Source: Ophiosphaerella korrae (lineage: Eukaryota; Ascomycota; Dothideomycetes; Pleosporales; Phaeosphaeriaceae). Taken from it: 64,000 nucleotides of DNA. The number at the start of each line of letters is the position of its first letter. Positions within the stretch are counted from its first letter, which is position 1. The position numbers and the translations under genes are program-made. The notes beneath the pieces were generated by a model. It was not told where the DNA came from and ran no database searches. It was given only the letters and a program-made list of their open reading frames with translations. Positions 12,432 through 22,992 of the stretch are shown one piece after another. Location of the stretch: assembly GCA_028456385.1 (NCBI GenBank), contig JALNQF010000004.1:496001-560000 (forward strand), written 5' to 3'.

Positions 12432-14850
12432 ATGTCGTCACCTGGCGGCCAAGTGAGGCAGCGTGCGACCAAGGACAAGAAGCGTCCGACCACCCCAAAT
12501 GTCGAGGCTCTTACAGAAAAGGCGTCAGAGAAGGCATTCGATGCCCTGGAGAGAGTGAAGCCGTACAAGGCCCCACAGCAGGGTTCCGAGTGGGACTACA
12601 AGCTCGCCATCTCAGTCCTCACTGTCCTCGCTTTCATCACCCGATTCTGGGGCATCAGGCATCCGGACCAGGTCGTCTTTGATGAGGTGCACTTTGGCAA
12701 GGTATGTAGTCACAAGCTTCAATTTATTCCAAAGCTAATACCCATCCCCAGTTTGCTTCATACTATCTACAACGAACCTACTTCTTCGACGTACACCCTC
12801 CGTTCGGAAAGCTTCTCTTTGCCCTGGCTGGCTGGCTGGTTGGATACAAGGGCGACTTTCTCTTCGAAAATATTGGAGATTCCTACATAACCAACAAAGT
12901 CCCCTATGTCGCATACCGCGCCATGCCCGCGTCACTAGGCGCCCTGACCGTACCCATTGTTTTCTTGATCATGTGGGAGTCTGGATACTCGCTGCCAGCT
13001 TGCGTGACTGCCGCCGGACTGATGCTCCTCGACAACGCCCACATTGGCCAGACGCGCTTGATTCTCCTCGACGCCTCGCTCATCTTTTTTATGGCTTTGT
13101 CTGTACTCTCCTACATCCGGTTCTACAAGCTACGACACGAACCTTTTGGCCGAAAATGGTGGAAGTGGCTTCTTTTGACGGGCGTCAACCTGAGTTGTGT
13201 TATCTCCATCAAATACGTGGGTGTCTTTACCTTCTTCTCTATCGGTGTCCCAGTTGCTATTGATCTCTGGGATCTCATGGATGTCAAACGCCGCCAAGGT
13301 GCATTGTCGCTTCCCGAATTCGGGAAACACTTTGCTGCTCGTGTTGTTGGCCTGATCATCGTTCCTTTCTTCCTCTACCTGTTTTGGTTCCAGGTTCACT
13401 TCTCTATCTTGACACGATCAGGACCTGGCGATGATTTCATGACCCCCGAATTTCAGGAGACCCTTAGTGACAACATGATGACTCTTCAATCTGTTGGTAT
13501 CAATTACTACGACTCTATCACTTTGCGGCACAAAGAAACCAAAGTGTATCTTCACAGCCACCCGGATCGTTATCCTCTGCGATACGACGATGGCCGTGTC
13601 TCCTCTCAAGGACAGCAGGTTACTGGATACCCTCACAATGATACCAACAACCACTGGCAAGTTCTTCCATCCAAAGCTCTACCAAGCGAGACTGGCCAAC
13701 GCGTCAAGATCGGCGACGTTGTTCGTCTACGCCATCTCATCACTGACACGATTCTTCTAACACACGACGTTGCATCGCCCTACTATCCCACCAACCAGGA
13801 ATTTACCACCGTTCCACTAGAAGAAGCAAGTGGTGACCGTTACAATGATACTCTTTTCGAGATCAAGGCGGATAAGGGCAAGGGCGACTTCAACACCATG
13901 TCTACCCACTTTAAACTGGTTCATGTTCCCTCAAAGGTTGCCATGTGGACTCATTCTTCGCCGCTCCCTGACTGGGCATACAAGCAGGCAGAAATCAACG
14001 GCAACAAGAATGTGCAACAATCCAGCAATGTCTGGTACGTTGATGATATTCCCTCCCTACCTGCTGAGGATCCTCGCAATAAGAAGGAGCCCAAGCAAGT
14101 CAAGAGCCTCGGATTCCTCAGGAAATGGATTGAGCTCCAGCGCGCCATGTTTTACCACAACAATGCCTTGACCAGTTCGCACCCGTATGCCTCTCAGCCC
14201 ATCTCCTGGCCATTCCTTCTTCGTGGTGTATCTTTCTGGACACACAATGATACCCGCGAGCAAATTTACTTCCTGGGTAATCCCATTGGCTGGTGGTTGG
14301 CGTCGTCACTCCTAGCTGTCTTTGCTGGTATTATCGGTGCTGATCAATTGGCCCTCCGCCGCGGCATGGATGCTCTTGATGAACGCAAGTCATCTCCCCT
14401 GCCCTACAATCAATACAGCCATGCTAATATTTGATAGGTACCCGCTCGCGTCTTTACAATTCGACTGGCTTCTTCTTCCTTACTTGGGCAGCCCACTACA
14501 TTCCCTTCTACATCATGGGTCGCCAGCTTTTCCTGCACCACTACCTACCAGCTCATCTTGCATCCTGTCTTGTTACTGGCGCTCTTGTCGAATTTATTTT
14601 CTGCATCGAGCCTATGGATGCCGAGTCTCCTGCGATCAAGGGCCACCGCCGCACTCGATCACGCCCAGTCCGTGAACGTGTGGCTACCACTAGCCAGCTC
14701 GGCAGCTGGATCGCAGCAGGTGTGATCCTCCTCGCGGTACTTTGGAGCTTCCTATTCTTTGCGCCACTTACCTACGGTAAGCCGGGTCTGAGTGTGCCCC
14801 AGGTGAATTCTCGGAAATGGCTTGGGTATGACTTGCATTTTGCGAAATAA
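12432..14850 (+). CDS. PMT4: Dolichyl-phosphate-mannose--protein mannosyltransferase, PMT4 family
   Basis: ER membrane GT39 enzyme that transfers mannose from dolichyl-phosphate-mannose to Ser/Thr of secretory proteins; the PMT4 group acts mainly on membrane-anchored proteins as a homodimer. Exons: 12432-12701, 12752-14384 and 14438-14850, giving 771 residues, the family length. The catalytic loop contains VVFDEVHFGKFASYYL, with the acidic pair of the family, then FFDVHPPFGK. The large lumenal loop shows MIR repeats (LHSHPDRYPLRYDDGRVSSQGQQVTGY; LTHDVASPYYPTNQEFT). Its match to yeast Pmt4 rather than Pmt1/Pmt2 is clear through this loop. The second intron (14385-14437) begins GCAAGT instead of GT. 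Only this GC donor gives the phase that continues ...LDERTRSRLYNSTGFFF, so it is a GC-AG intron. Nothing else is unusual. Confidence 0.95.
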
Positions 14851-15556
14851 GAGAGGGGATTTCGTCGGTGCAACCTAGGAACACGTCTGTGATGTGGTTG
14901 ATCTAATCCGGGGTCCCCGTTTATCATTCTGATTCTCGGTAGGGTAGGGTAAAAAAATTGGTGTATAGATGGCTGAGGACTGATACACCCCTCAATCGTC
15001 TCGAAGTCGTAGATTTTTACAAAAGGTCACAAACTACTAGAATCTTTCCTCTCTTATTTATTGTGGTGGGACTTTGACGGTAGATAAATGTATTATTGAA
15101 GTGAGGTTATTTTGGGCTTCTCTTATTTTGAAGCGCTTGTCTAGAAGACTGGTGCCTTTGGTTAAACAGCGCATATTTGATGCAATGAGGCTCAGATCAG
15201 CTTGTGATACAGGCCAGCCTTAAGGCGTCCATCGCCTCATTCTATTTAACAAGGACCAGCAGCCCCTAAAACTTCACTATCGGAAAAGCTGGCATGCCAC
15301 AAAATGCGATTTTATTATCCCGATATAAAATACCCATTGTCTACTAGTTGGAAGCCTGGAACCTCCATCTCGCTTCCGCCTACTATTCTCGTACTCAGCT
15401 AAGACGCAACTGAATTCACCAACGCACGCTAGTGGAACATACGCCAAGACAACGCCAATCTCAGGCAGTGCTGAGAGGACGTGTTGAGGATCCTCTTCAT
15501 TTGCAGTATCAGTCGCAGAGACTCAGTGCGCAACTATCTCAGAATACGGGTGCAAA
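14851..15556. other. Intergenic between PMT4 and the DUF6536-like gene
   Basis: AT-rich 706-bp stretch with no credible open frame. It should carry the PMT4 terminator and the promoter of the membrane-protein gene that follows. No repeat or RNA gene was recognised. Confidence 0.45.
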
Positions 15557-18123
15557 ATGTCAACATCCGACACCGCTTGTGACGAATCCTCGGGCTTAAC
15601 CAATCGCGCCCCGCCAGCTAGCCAGCCCTACGAGCTTGTTTATCATGAGGAACCTCAATCACGTATGGCTAGTCTAGACTTGACAAGCACACGTGACGCG
15701 TACAACACATACGATTCTTGGTTTGAACTACAAGAATTACAGTGAGTAATAATAGTATTCTGGTACAGCGTGTCAACTTATCAAATACTCTTAGGCCCTC
15801 GAGACGTAATGAGGAGGACGTATAGAAACTGCTTGAGCCTCGAATACGTAGATCTTCATCTGTATCGAGTACATCATCTGCCTCCACACTTGTTCGACAG
15901 CATAGGACGGTCAGGTGGCTAGAATTGATAGGATCATGTTTTGTATCGTTCTGGGGGCTACCAGGCATTCGACACCTCATTTGGCCATTTCGATGGCTCG
16001 ACCGTAGTCTGGGAAGCCTCGTCGCGAGGAGTAAGTACCGCGGTTGGCGAATGGGCATCATTCTCGGAAGTTGCATGTCTAGCCTTGTTCTTGGAATCAA
16101 TATTGCCATCCTAGTCGTTGGTGCCACGACTAAGGATGGTTTCAAGGGTGGTTTCGCTGTTCCTATGATTGGACTGGCAGAGGAAGTATCCAGATGGAGC
16201 AGCGCGTTCCACATTCTCATCAACGCACTCAGCACTCTGCTCTTATCTGCGAGTAATTACACCATGCAAGTACTAAGCTCACCCACCCGGAAGGATATTG
16301 ACAAAGCTCATGCGAAGGGCGAGTACCTCGATATTGGAGTACTGAGTACGCGAAATCTTGGCCGTATACCGAAAAGGCGATTGTTCCTCTTTGGAATCAT
16401 GGCATTCTCTTCTATTCCCATACATCTCTTGTAGGTTTGATCGACGATTTCATGAGGCAGACTAACTAACTAGGGATAGCTACAATTCCGCAGTGTTCTA
16501 TATTGGTGCAAACAACAAATACGACATTCATGTAGTCGAGATCGGCTCGGATGAGTACAAGAATATTTACGACCAGTCTAGTTTCTCCAGGGTCGAAAAT
16601 GCCCGCGCCTACGACGTTTTCGCGGGTGATCAGTGGAAAAGAGTCTACAACAATAAACTCGTCAGCTATGGAACTCTTGTTATTGCAGTTAACGAGTACC
16701 GTTCAGAGATTCAGAGAACTTTGACTGGGAGACCCGATGGTTGGCCTAGCGTTTCCACAGAAGTTGCGAACAATTGGGCGCGAGGCAATGTGACCTGGAA
16801 TATGACGACGATGTTAAACCATGAACTCGGCACACAGGATTTCTTGGACAATATTACAGATACATCGTCTAAATGGTGGATCAGAATGGACTATTTGGTT
16901 GATCAATCACCGAGTAAGAACAGTACCACTGATCCACCAAAATTTGCTTTTGTTCCACATGCTTTTGCAAAACGGCTGGACACCATGAGCAGAATCCAAC
17001 TGAGCCTCACTTTCTTAATTATCGTCATCGTCTGCAATACTGTGAAGCTCCTCACTATGTTGTGGGTTGTTTTCATGGAGCAAAAGGACTACATAGTCAC
17101 GTTAGGCGATGGCGCATCCTCTTTCCTGGAACGACCGGATCCAACAACCGAGGGAATGTGCATTCTCTCGAAGTCAGAGATTATTCGCGAAGTTAGCGAA
17201 AGTCTCTTGGTAGCCAAACATGACGATCAGCTTGCGAAGCTAGTGACACAGTCTGGGAAGACATGGGTTGAGCAGTATTGTTCATACTCAAACGCTCTCA
17301 ATAGGGACAGGGAGATTGGATCGACCTTCATGTGAGTCACGGCGATGCCCCAAACTTGTGGAAATGGAGCCTAACGTGCGCAAGTATCATCGTCGTCGGG
17401 ACCCTCCTAGGTCTGTTCATGGTCGTTGCTTCGTTTACTGCATCGTCTAGCATGAAATGGGGAACCGCATCGGACACCACATTCCGTGAGGCAGATTCTT
17501 CAGCTTATGACACGCTCCTCAACGCTTGGATTGCGAATGCGGCACAGCTAGTTTTATCATTCTGCTATCTCGCTATCAACAGTGAATGCACTGCTATGGC
17601 AGGCGCTGCGGAGTGGAATAATTTTGCAACATCGCGTAAAGGTTTACGCGTTACCAAGCCGGTGGGTCAGCAACGCGATACATACTTTCTTCAATTGCCG
17701 TACCGATGGAGTCTCCCTTTGACCATAGCAAGTGGTGGTCTACATTGGCTTCTTTCCCAGTCTGTCTTCCTAGTACGCATTGACACATATGATCGCGAAG
17801 GCAAACTCATGCAAAACAAAGAGTCGAAATCTGCCTGTGGCTTTTCCAACACCAGCTGGCTAGCCATGACGGCAGGATTTTTGCTTCTGGTTAGCACAGT
17901 GGGCTTAATTGGGCGCAAGAAAATCAAAGTGAAAATTCCCTTTGCTGCGGGCTGTAGTTTGGTAATTATTGCAGCATGCCATCCCATGAAGAGTGATGTG
18001 GAGCCACAGTTACAGCGGGTAAGATGGGGTGTCGTGAAGGGGAAACTGTTTAGGGATGAGATGCATTGTTCGCTATCTGCAAAGAGTGTGACCAAGCCCA
18101 AGGTTGGAGCTACGTATCTTTGA
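15557..18123 (+). CDS. DUF6536-like multispan membrane protein, with an in-frame TAG near the start
   Basis: Function unknown. The segment 15925-16530 (WRMGIILGSCMSSLVLGINI..., then LLSASNYTMQVLSSPTRKDIDKAHAKGEYLDIGV and HLFYNSAVFYIG) is the pattern of the fungal DUF6536 family of large plasma- or endomembrane proteins. Exons inferred: 15557-15741, 15795-16430, 16480-17331 and 17385-18123. The introns are 49-53 nt with GTGAGT, GTAGGT and GTGAGT donors; the last two have CTAAC branch sites. At least eight hydrophobic helices are visible, and a 430-nt soluble loop lies between helices 3 and 4. After the first intron the frame meets TAG at 15823-15825, then stays open through a Ser-rich segment (SSSVSSTSSAS) into the first helix. 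Either this is a nonsense mutation or a further in-phase 81-nt intron (15820-15900, GTATAG...GACAG) removes it. The latter lacks a good branch site. Confidence 0.65.
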
Positions 18124-18540
18124 AAGTAATAGGATTTTTAGAATAGACAAAAATATAGGCTGTTATTCACCTTATTGTTAAACAAAAGTAGATCACATGT
18201 ACTTATATTTAACTTAACTGGGACATTTTCTACAACAACGATCAAAGTCATAAGAGTACTGCTCTCGTTCCTCCAGTATAAAAACGCTGCCGTGGGTCAA
18301 ATAAATCTTAAAGGGCTACCTCACCAAGAGTATGTGTACTCTTTGACGGGGTGTCTATTCTAGTAATATAATAAGACCGGGATATTTCCTAGTTCCATGA
18401 AGCTATACATTTTGGTCGAGAGGGTCAACGAAATTCAGTTGGTCGAGCCCACTCTGGGGTAAAACTTAATAGTGAAAGAACTTCATCGTACCTAATGTTA
18501 CTGTCATGTGGATGAGATGACTAAGGTCCCTCCCCGGCTT
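18124..18540. other. AT-rich intergenic, left of the inverted-repeat element
   Basis: Gene-free AT-rich DNA downstream of the DUF6536-like gene. Only very short open frames occur. No recognisable relic was found apart from the element that starts at 18541. Confidence 0.45.
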
Positions 18541-18926
18541 TGACGTGTTTACTCACGACCCGGGCCAGCTCAAAAACTGTACGCTAACATCTCAGCAACA
18601 ACTTGATAGTATCTTGCAAAACTGTGTAGCTACCTTTGCGTAACTATTATAAGGCTCTTAGACGGCCATTTGTTAAATAGTTCTATAGGTACAATAATTT
18701 GGCTTAAAATTGGGGGCCAAAACTGGTTAAAACTGGCTAAAACCTAACAACTTAATAATGGCTAGGCCTATTATCCTAGGAATTTAATAGGGGCTTCGAA
18801 GTAGGTATACGCGGCTTATTATAAAATCTTCAGATTTATTATTCCGCCGTTATTGAGATATTAGCGTATAGTTTTTGCGATTTTTGTGAATTTTTGAGCT
18901 GGCCCGGGTCGTGAGGAAACACGTCA
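18541..18926. mobile_element. 386-bp MITE-like element with 36-bp terminal inverted repeats
   Basis: The left end 18541-18576 and the right end 18891-18926 are reverse complements at 35 of 36 positions (starting TGACGTGTTT and ending AGCTCAAAAA). Inside them a second pair, 18580-18599 and 18849-18868, is complementary at 17 of 20 positions; all three differences are transitions. The middle has no coding capacity and is AT-rich. These are the hallmarks of a short non-autonomous DNA transposon. A clear target-site duplication was not seen next to the repeats, so the exact ends and the superfamily are open. Confidence 0.7.
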
Positions 18927-20547
18927 GTCTAAATATATAACTCTGTAGTCCTCGCTAGGTAGGTCCATCATCTATCCATGATTCCATTCATATTCGATCC
19001 CTCACAGGCTACTACTATAAAGCTACGCTATATTATTATTTGACATAAGCAAACGGCTTCATGCTTCATCTTGAGATTTGTATCAATACGGTGCACTAGG
19101 ACGCTTAGACATACTAAGCTTATGGTGTTCTTACTGTTTCTGGGATTGTCTCGTCTAAAATATCTAGCCATAAGTAGAGTCTGATCGGACCCTTTGATCA
19201 CGAGTATCACGGGAGCGGTGAGATTGCGGAGAAATATTGCCCCTTCAAACCCAATCGCCAGCGGCTTAGCCACACCCAGGCCCCCCGATCAAAACTCGCG
19301 TGGCTAGCAAAATCCTTCGTTATGCTCCTCGCTGTCAACGTCGGGGCCCGAGAGACAACACGTCAACTGCACAGTTCCCTGTATCGACATTTAGTCGGGC
19401 CTACCAAGAACGCTATCAGAAGGGGGACTAGTTTAGGAATGGGGTGTGCTATTGTGTACATCTCCTTGCAATGTATCCTAATGTCAACTAACTAGGCCGT
19501 CGAACTCTCTCGTCATGAGGTGACTCCAAGGTTTCGTTTCTTCTCCTTCTCAATTACGAGCAGAAGGTAAGAGAATTGTGAGATGATGCGAGACTAAAAG
19601 TAAAGCAACATGACGATCAACTGAGCTACTCGGTTGAGCTACCTATTTCCTGCGTTGCAGCCTGCAACTCAATAAATACGAGCTCCTTCGTGTGTACGCT
19701 AAACCGAAAAGGGATGTCAAAGGCTGATATCACCTTTCCTCCGAATTTACGCCAGGCTCTAGGCCGCCTGTGGCGCAGGTGCTGTCAGAGACAGACAGGT
19801 ACATGGCGTTGGGACGTCGGTTCGCGTTCTTGCAGCATGAACTCTGCTTTCACTCGATCGAGCGGCTATACCAGCAAATCTAGAGTCAGCTTTTCGCGAC
19901 AGGGATGCCAACCGGTGTGTCAACCCCCTGTAACTGCAACAAAGCTCACAATGCAGGCATTTACTAGGTACCGACGATTTGTGCCGAAGACAGAATACAC
20001 AACATAAGCGGAAAACTTTGGCCATGGGTGGTTATTATTGCGCCATGTGCCAAGGCAACGGTATGGAAGCTCAAACTTGTATTATATTGGTATTCACAAT
20101 ACTCTAGCCCAATTATTAAGGCCTACCTATAGGAAGGCTGGGCTAAAGCTTAAAGTATGATAGGAAAGGAGGTAACTATACTGAGAATAGATATTCATGT
20201 ATACCAAGATTACCTAAGATTAAACATTAGAATGCCTAAGCAATTTTCACGAAGCTTGTGTAACAGATATACTTCAGATTACTCTATCCTAGTTCAACTT
20301 GCCTCCGTATCTTGGCATACGGCCAAATGATAATCACGCATGGCCGAGCAAGTTCCTCCAATATACGCTGCCTGAAGCTGCATATCTCACGTGAGTACCC
20401 AGGCTACGGGGGTGCAGGATGGAGGCAGTAATACGAGACTGCAAGAGATTAATATGTACCTAGTAGGAACACGGTACTGGAACAAGCAGAATATCAACGA
20501 TACCCTTGAATTGTTTGGTGTCTAGTAATTATTTCTTTGTTCACAAA
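18927..20547. other. AT-rich gene-poor region upstream of the cluster regulator
   Basis: 1.6 kb without a credible gene, rich in short A/T runs and stop codons in all frames. It includes a 15-bp near-palindrome with arms GTTGCAG/CTGCAAC at about 19655-19669, possibly a regulator site but unproven. The last few hundred bases must contain the promoter of the Zn2Cys6 gene at 20548. Confidence 0.45.
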
Positions 20548-21732
20548 ATGGACTTCACTGCTCACGAGCAAAACACTTTCCTGGCGTTTCGAGCCGCGTG
20601 TGACCGCTGTCGTTACATGAAATTGAAATGCCCCTCCCACGGCAATGAGACTCATGAGCCTTGTGAACGATGCTCAAAGGCAAAATTGCATTGTACTTAT
20701 AGCCGTCGCACTAATTTAAGAAGACGAACCACTGGGGGGCAAGACAATGGCTTGGATGCTCCAGACGGTCACGACAGCCCAATGGCTGGGTTGGATATAA
20801 CGATAGAAGATCAAGGATTAGGTCAGAGCAACGAGAGCCCGGCCTCCATTGGTGTACGAGTCTCTGAGGTTTCATGTGAGCCTGTGGATGCTTTTTGCTA
20901 CCCCAATGCCCCTGATGTAGGGTCTGACGATCTACTTTGGGCTGATTGGATTGCACCCTCGAACTCTTTGAATTCAACCTTTCAATGGCCGAACCTCTCG
21001 CCAGCTTTTTCGGAATATAGAGCAAGCCTCTCGGCCCAATGTACGCTCAGCCTTGCAAACTTGGCCGTCGAAGTGGGCGAGTGCTTGCAGATGCTTCGTG
21101 GGGACATCCGGACTCAACAATTCATCGATGACTATCCTATCGGACACATCCGGCATCTCTCACAAGCATTCATCGCATCGGCACAGGACAAACCAAGCCT
21201 TTCAATGACGGACGTTTCGACAAGCTTGTTACTCTTGAGCTGTTACGTGTCACTCCGCAATCTCTATATCAACGCTTTTTCCAACATCAACGACCACCTC
21301 CCAGTTGGAAACGACAACCCGCCACAGATCTCTCATGATGATGCTAGGGCCATGCGCTTACGCGGCATGGGCATGCTCAGTGAGCGCTGCATGCGTATCT
21401 ATACCGCCTTCAACATCACTCTAGACTTACTCCGCAGCTGCGGTGCGGCTCTAGGGCTGTGTCCAGTCTGCCGACCTCCTGGACAATCGAATTCACCAAG
21501 TTCCTCTGCTTCGGCGGTGAAAAGCTTGCAGAGCGTGACTCCAAGTGATGAATTGGGGGATCTAATAGAAAATTCCCTTTCTAGCAGCGCGTGCATCGCT
21601 TGCTCACTCCCGGCCAGCTTTAGAAAGGGGGCCGTGTCCATTTTCAGCACCATAGCAGATCAAGAGCGCGCTTTACATGAAGTCATTGACATGCTGAGGG
21701 GAACACTGCGCCAGAAGATTGGACTCTTGTAA
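20548..21732 (+). CDS. Zn2Cys6 transcription factor, AflR-like, probable cluster regulator
   Basis: Fungal binuclear zinc cluster protein of 394 residues in a single exon. The six zinc ligands are C18, C21, C28, C39, C42 and C49 (CDRC-x6-C-x10-C-x2-C-x6-C), with basic residues RYMKLK between ligands as in the AflR type. A basic linker (SRRTNLRRR) follows. The C-terminal half has paired cysteines (CPVCRPP, CIACSLP) and ends in a helical segment (RALHEVIDMLRGTLRQKIGLL), also as in AflR-like regulators of metabolite clusters. The first ATG in frame that makes sense is at 20548; the frame opens upstream only with non-ATG codons. It sits alone between two AT-rich stretches, 1.3 kb from the monooxygenase, and appears intact. 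Its control of the cluster is inferred from position and family. Confidence 0.82.
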   Translation: MDFTAHEQNTFLAFRAACDRCRYMKLKCPSHGNETHEPCERCSKAKLHCTYSRRTNLRRRTTGGQDNGLDAPDGHDSPMAGLDITIEDQGLGQSNESPASIGVRVSEVSCEPVDAFCYPNAPDVGSDDLLWADWIAPSNSLNSTFQWPNLSPAFSEYRASLSAQCTLSLANLAVEVGECLQMLRGDIRTQQFIDDYPIGHIRHLSQAFIASAQDKPSLSMTDVSTSLLLLSCYVSLRNLYINAFSNINDHLPVGNDNPPQISHDDARAMRLRGMGMLSERCMRIYTAFNITLDLLRSCGAALGLCPVCRPPGQSNSPSSSASAVKSLQSVTPSDELGDLIENSLSSSACIACSLPASFRKGAVSIFSTIADQERALHEVIDMLRGTLRQKIGLL

Positions 21733-22992
21733 AAAAACATAGTTGAAGCCAAGCGTGGGAAACCGCGGATAGCCACACCCAAGCTTTTCCCCCCCCCCCC
21801 CCTCTTGTCTACGGTTTGGAGATGTTCATAATATGTCGTTTTACTTCAAGCATATGTCTATGTGCTTATGCCTAGGGCTGGCAGACCCCACTTACGATAT
21901 GAGTTCTATGAATGTACACTATAAGGAATACTTGACTATACTATGTATAGTGGGGCCATGGTATGTACAGATTATAGGGGCATAAAGGAAAAAAAGTGGC
22001 AGGAGATAGCTTAGCTTATAATACTATCATATACATGGTATACACACTATTTTTTTGTCCCGGTTACGAGGTAATTCCAACCTTAATTCTGTCTATTCTA
22101 GTGCACGGTGACTATATATTTCGACCGACACATTGAGTATGTAACGAGGGTCCCCGGAAATCCTTGGGATCCTTGGGAACTCTGATACTAGTCTTGAGCG
22201 GGGGCCGATACGCTAGAAATCATGACATTGTATAGTATTAGCCTAAAGCGGGGTTGATACGCTACACCAGCGCATAAATGGCTCTACACTTGCGAACAGA
22301 GTAAAGCAAGTATTATTTTCTCAATATTAGTAGTACTCGGATTGAAATACTATTCGTCATCCCTTCACTATCTTCCTGTGGCCTACGGCAAGTACTATTA
22401 TCTTCCATAAAATATTTACCTTTCCAATTTTACAATGTATTAGAGTAGAGTTGCCGTCGTATTAATTAATATGTTTATATACATTATATAAAATGACCAC
22501 AGGGTTATAGCGATACAAATTTATTAAATTGATACACTTCTTTACTTCTTGTGCAGTTATTCCAACTAAATATTACAAATTTTGCTCAGATATACTCTCA
22601 CTAATATCTCAAGGTTGTCACCGCTTACCTACTAATACTGTAATGGACTTGAAATTATCGTCATCATAGCCTACATCTTGATATTATCTTAATACTTCAG
22701 GGTTGTAATAAGTTTAGCATCGTAATCATCTCGTCACAGCCTCAGTCTCTAACTGTGAAATTCAAAAAAACTTGTTATAGATATATTCAAAATTCAAGAC
22801 TTATTTCATCACCCGCACTGAGCGGTACAACAGCGACGCTAAACAATCCTTCTAACCGCTTTTGCACACTTTCGGCCCGAATTTGACTATGACGAGTTCA
22901 AATAAGTTCAAGTGAGTTATAAGACCAGACGCTTGGTTTGATTGTCGAAATGCAAGTGTTTGTTGAACGAGTTCACACGCACGCCTTTAAGT
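21733..22992. other. AT-rich intergenic with C-run and short repeats
   Basis: 1.26 kb of AT-rich DNA between the regulator and the monooxygenase 3' end. A run of about 14 C lies near 21790. A 9-bp unit TCCTTGGGA is repeated in tandem at 22161-22178. A 20-bp unit at 22195-22214 recurs in altered form at 22246-22264, with C/T-type differences. No gene was found. The base composition suggests mutated repeat DNA, but nothing could be assigned to a family. Confidence 0.5.

Noticed and set aside
17325..17390. Frameshift in the DUF6536-like gene at the TGA 17333
   Set aside because: A GTGAGT donor at 17332, a CTAAC branch site and a CAAG acceptor at 17384 form a standard 53-nt intron with the right phase, so no lesion is needed.
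19600..19690. tRNA-like GTAGCTCA sequence on the minus strand
   Set aside because: The A-box-like motif occurs, but no T-loop GGTTCGA-type sequence and no foldable acceptor stem at the right distance were found.
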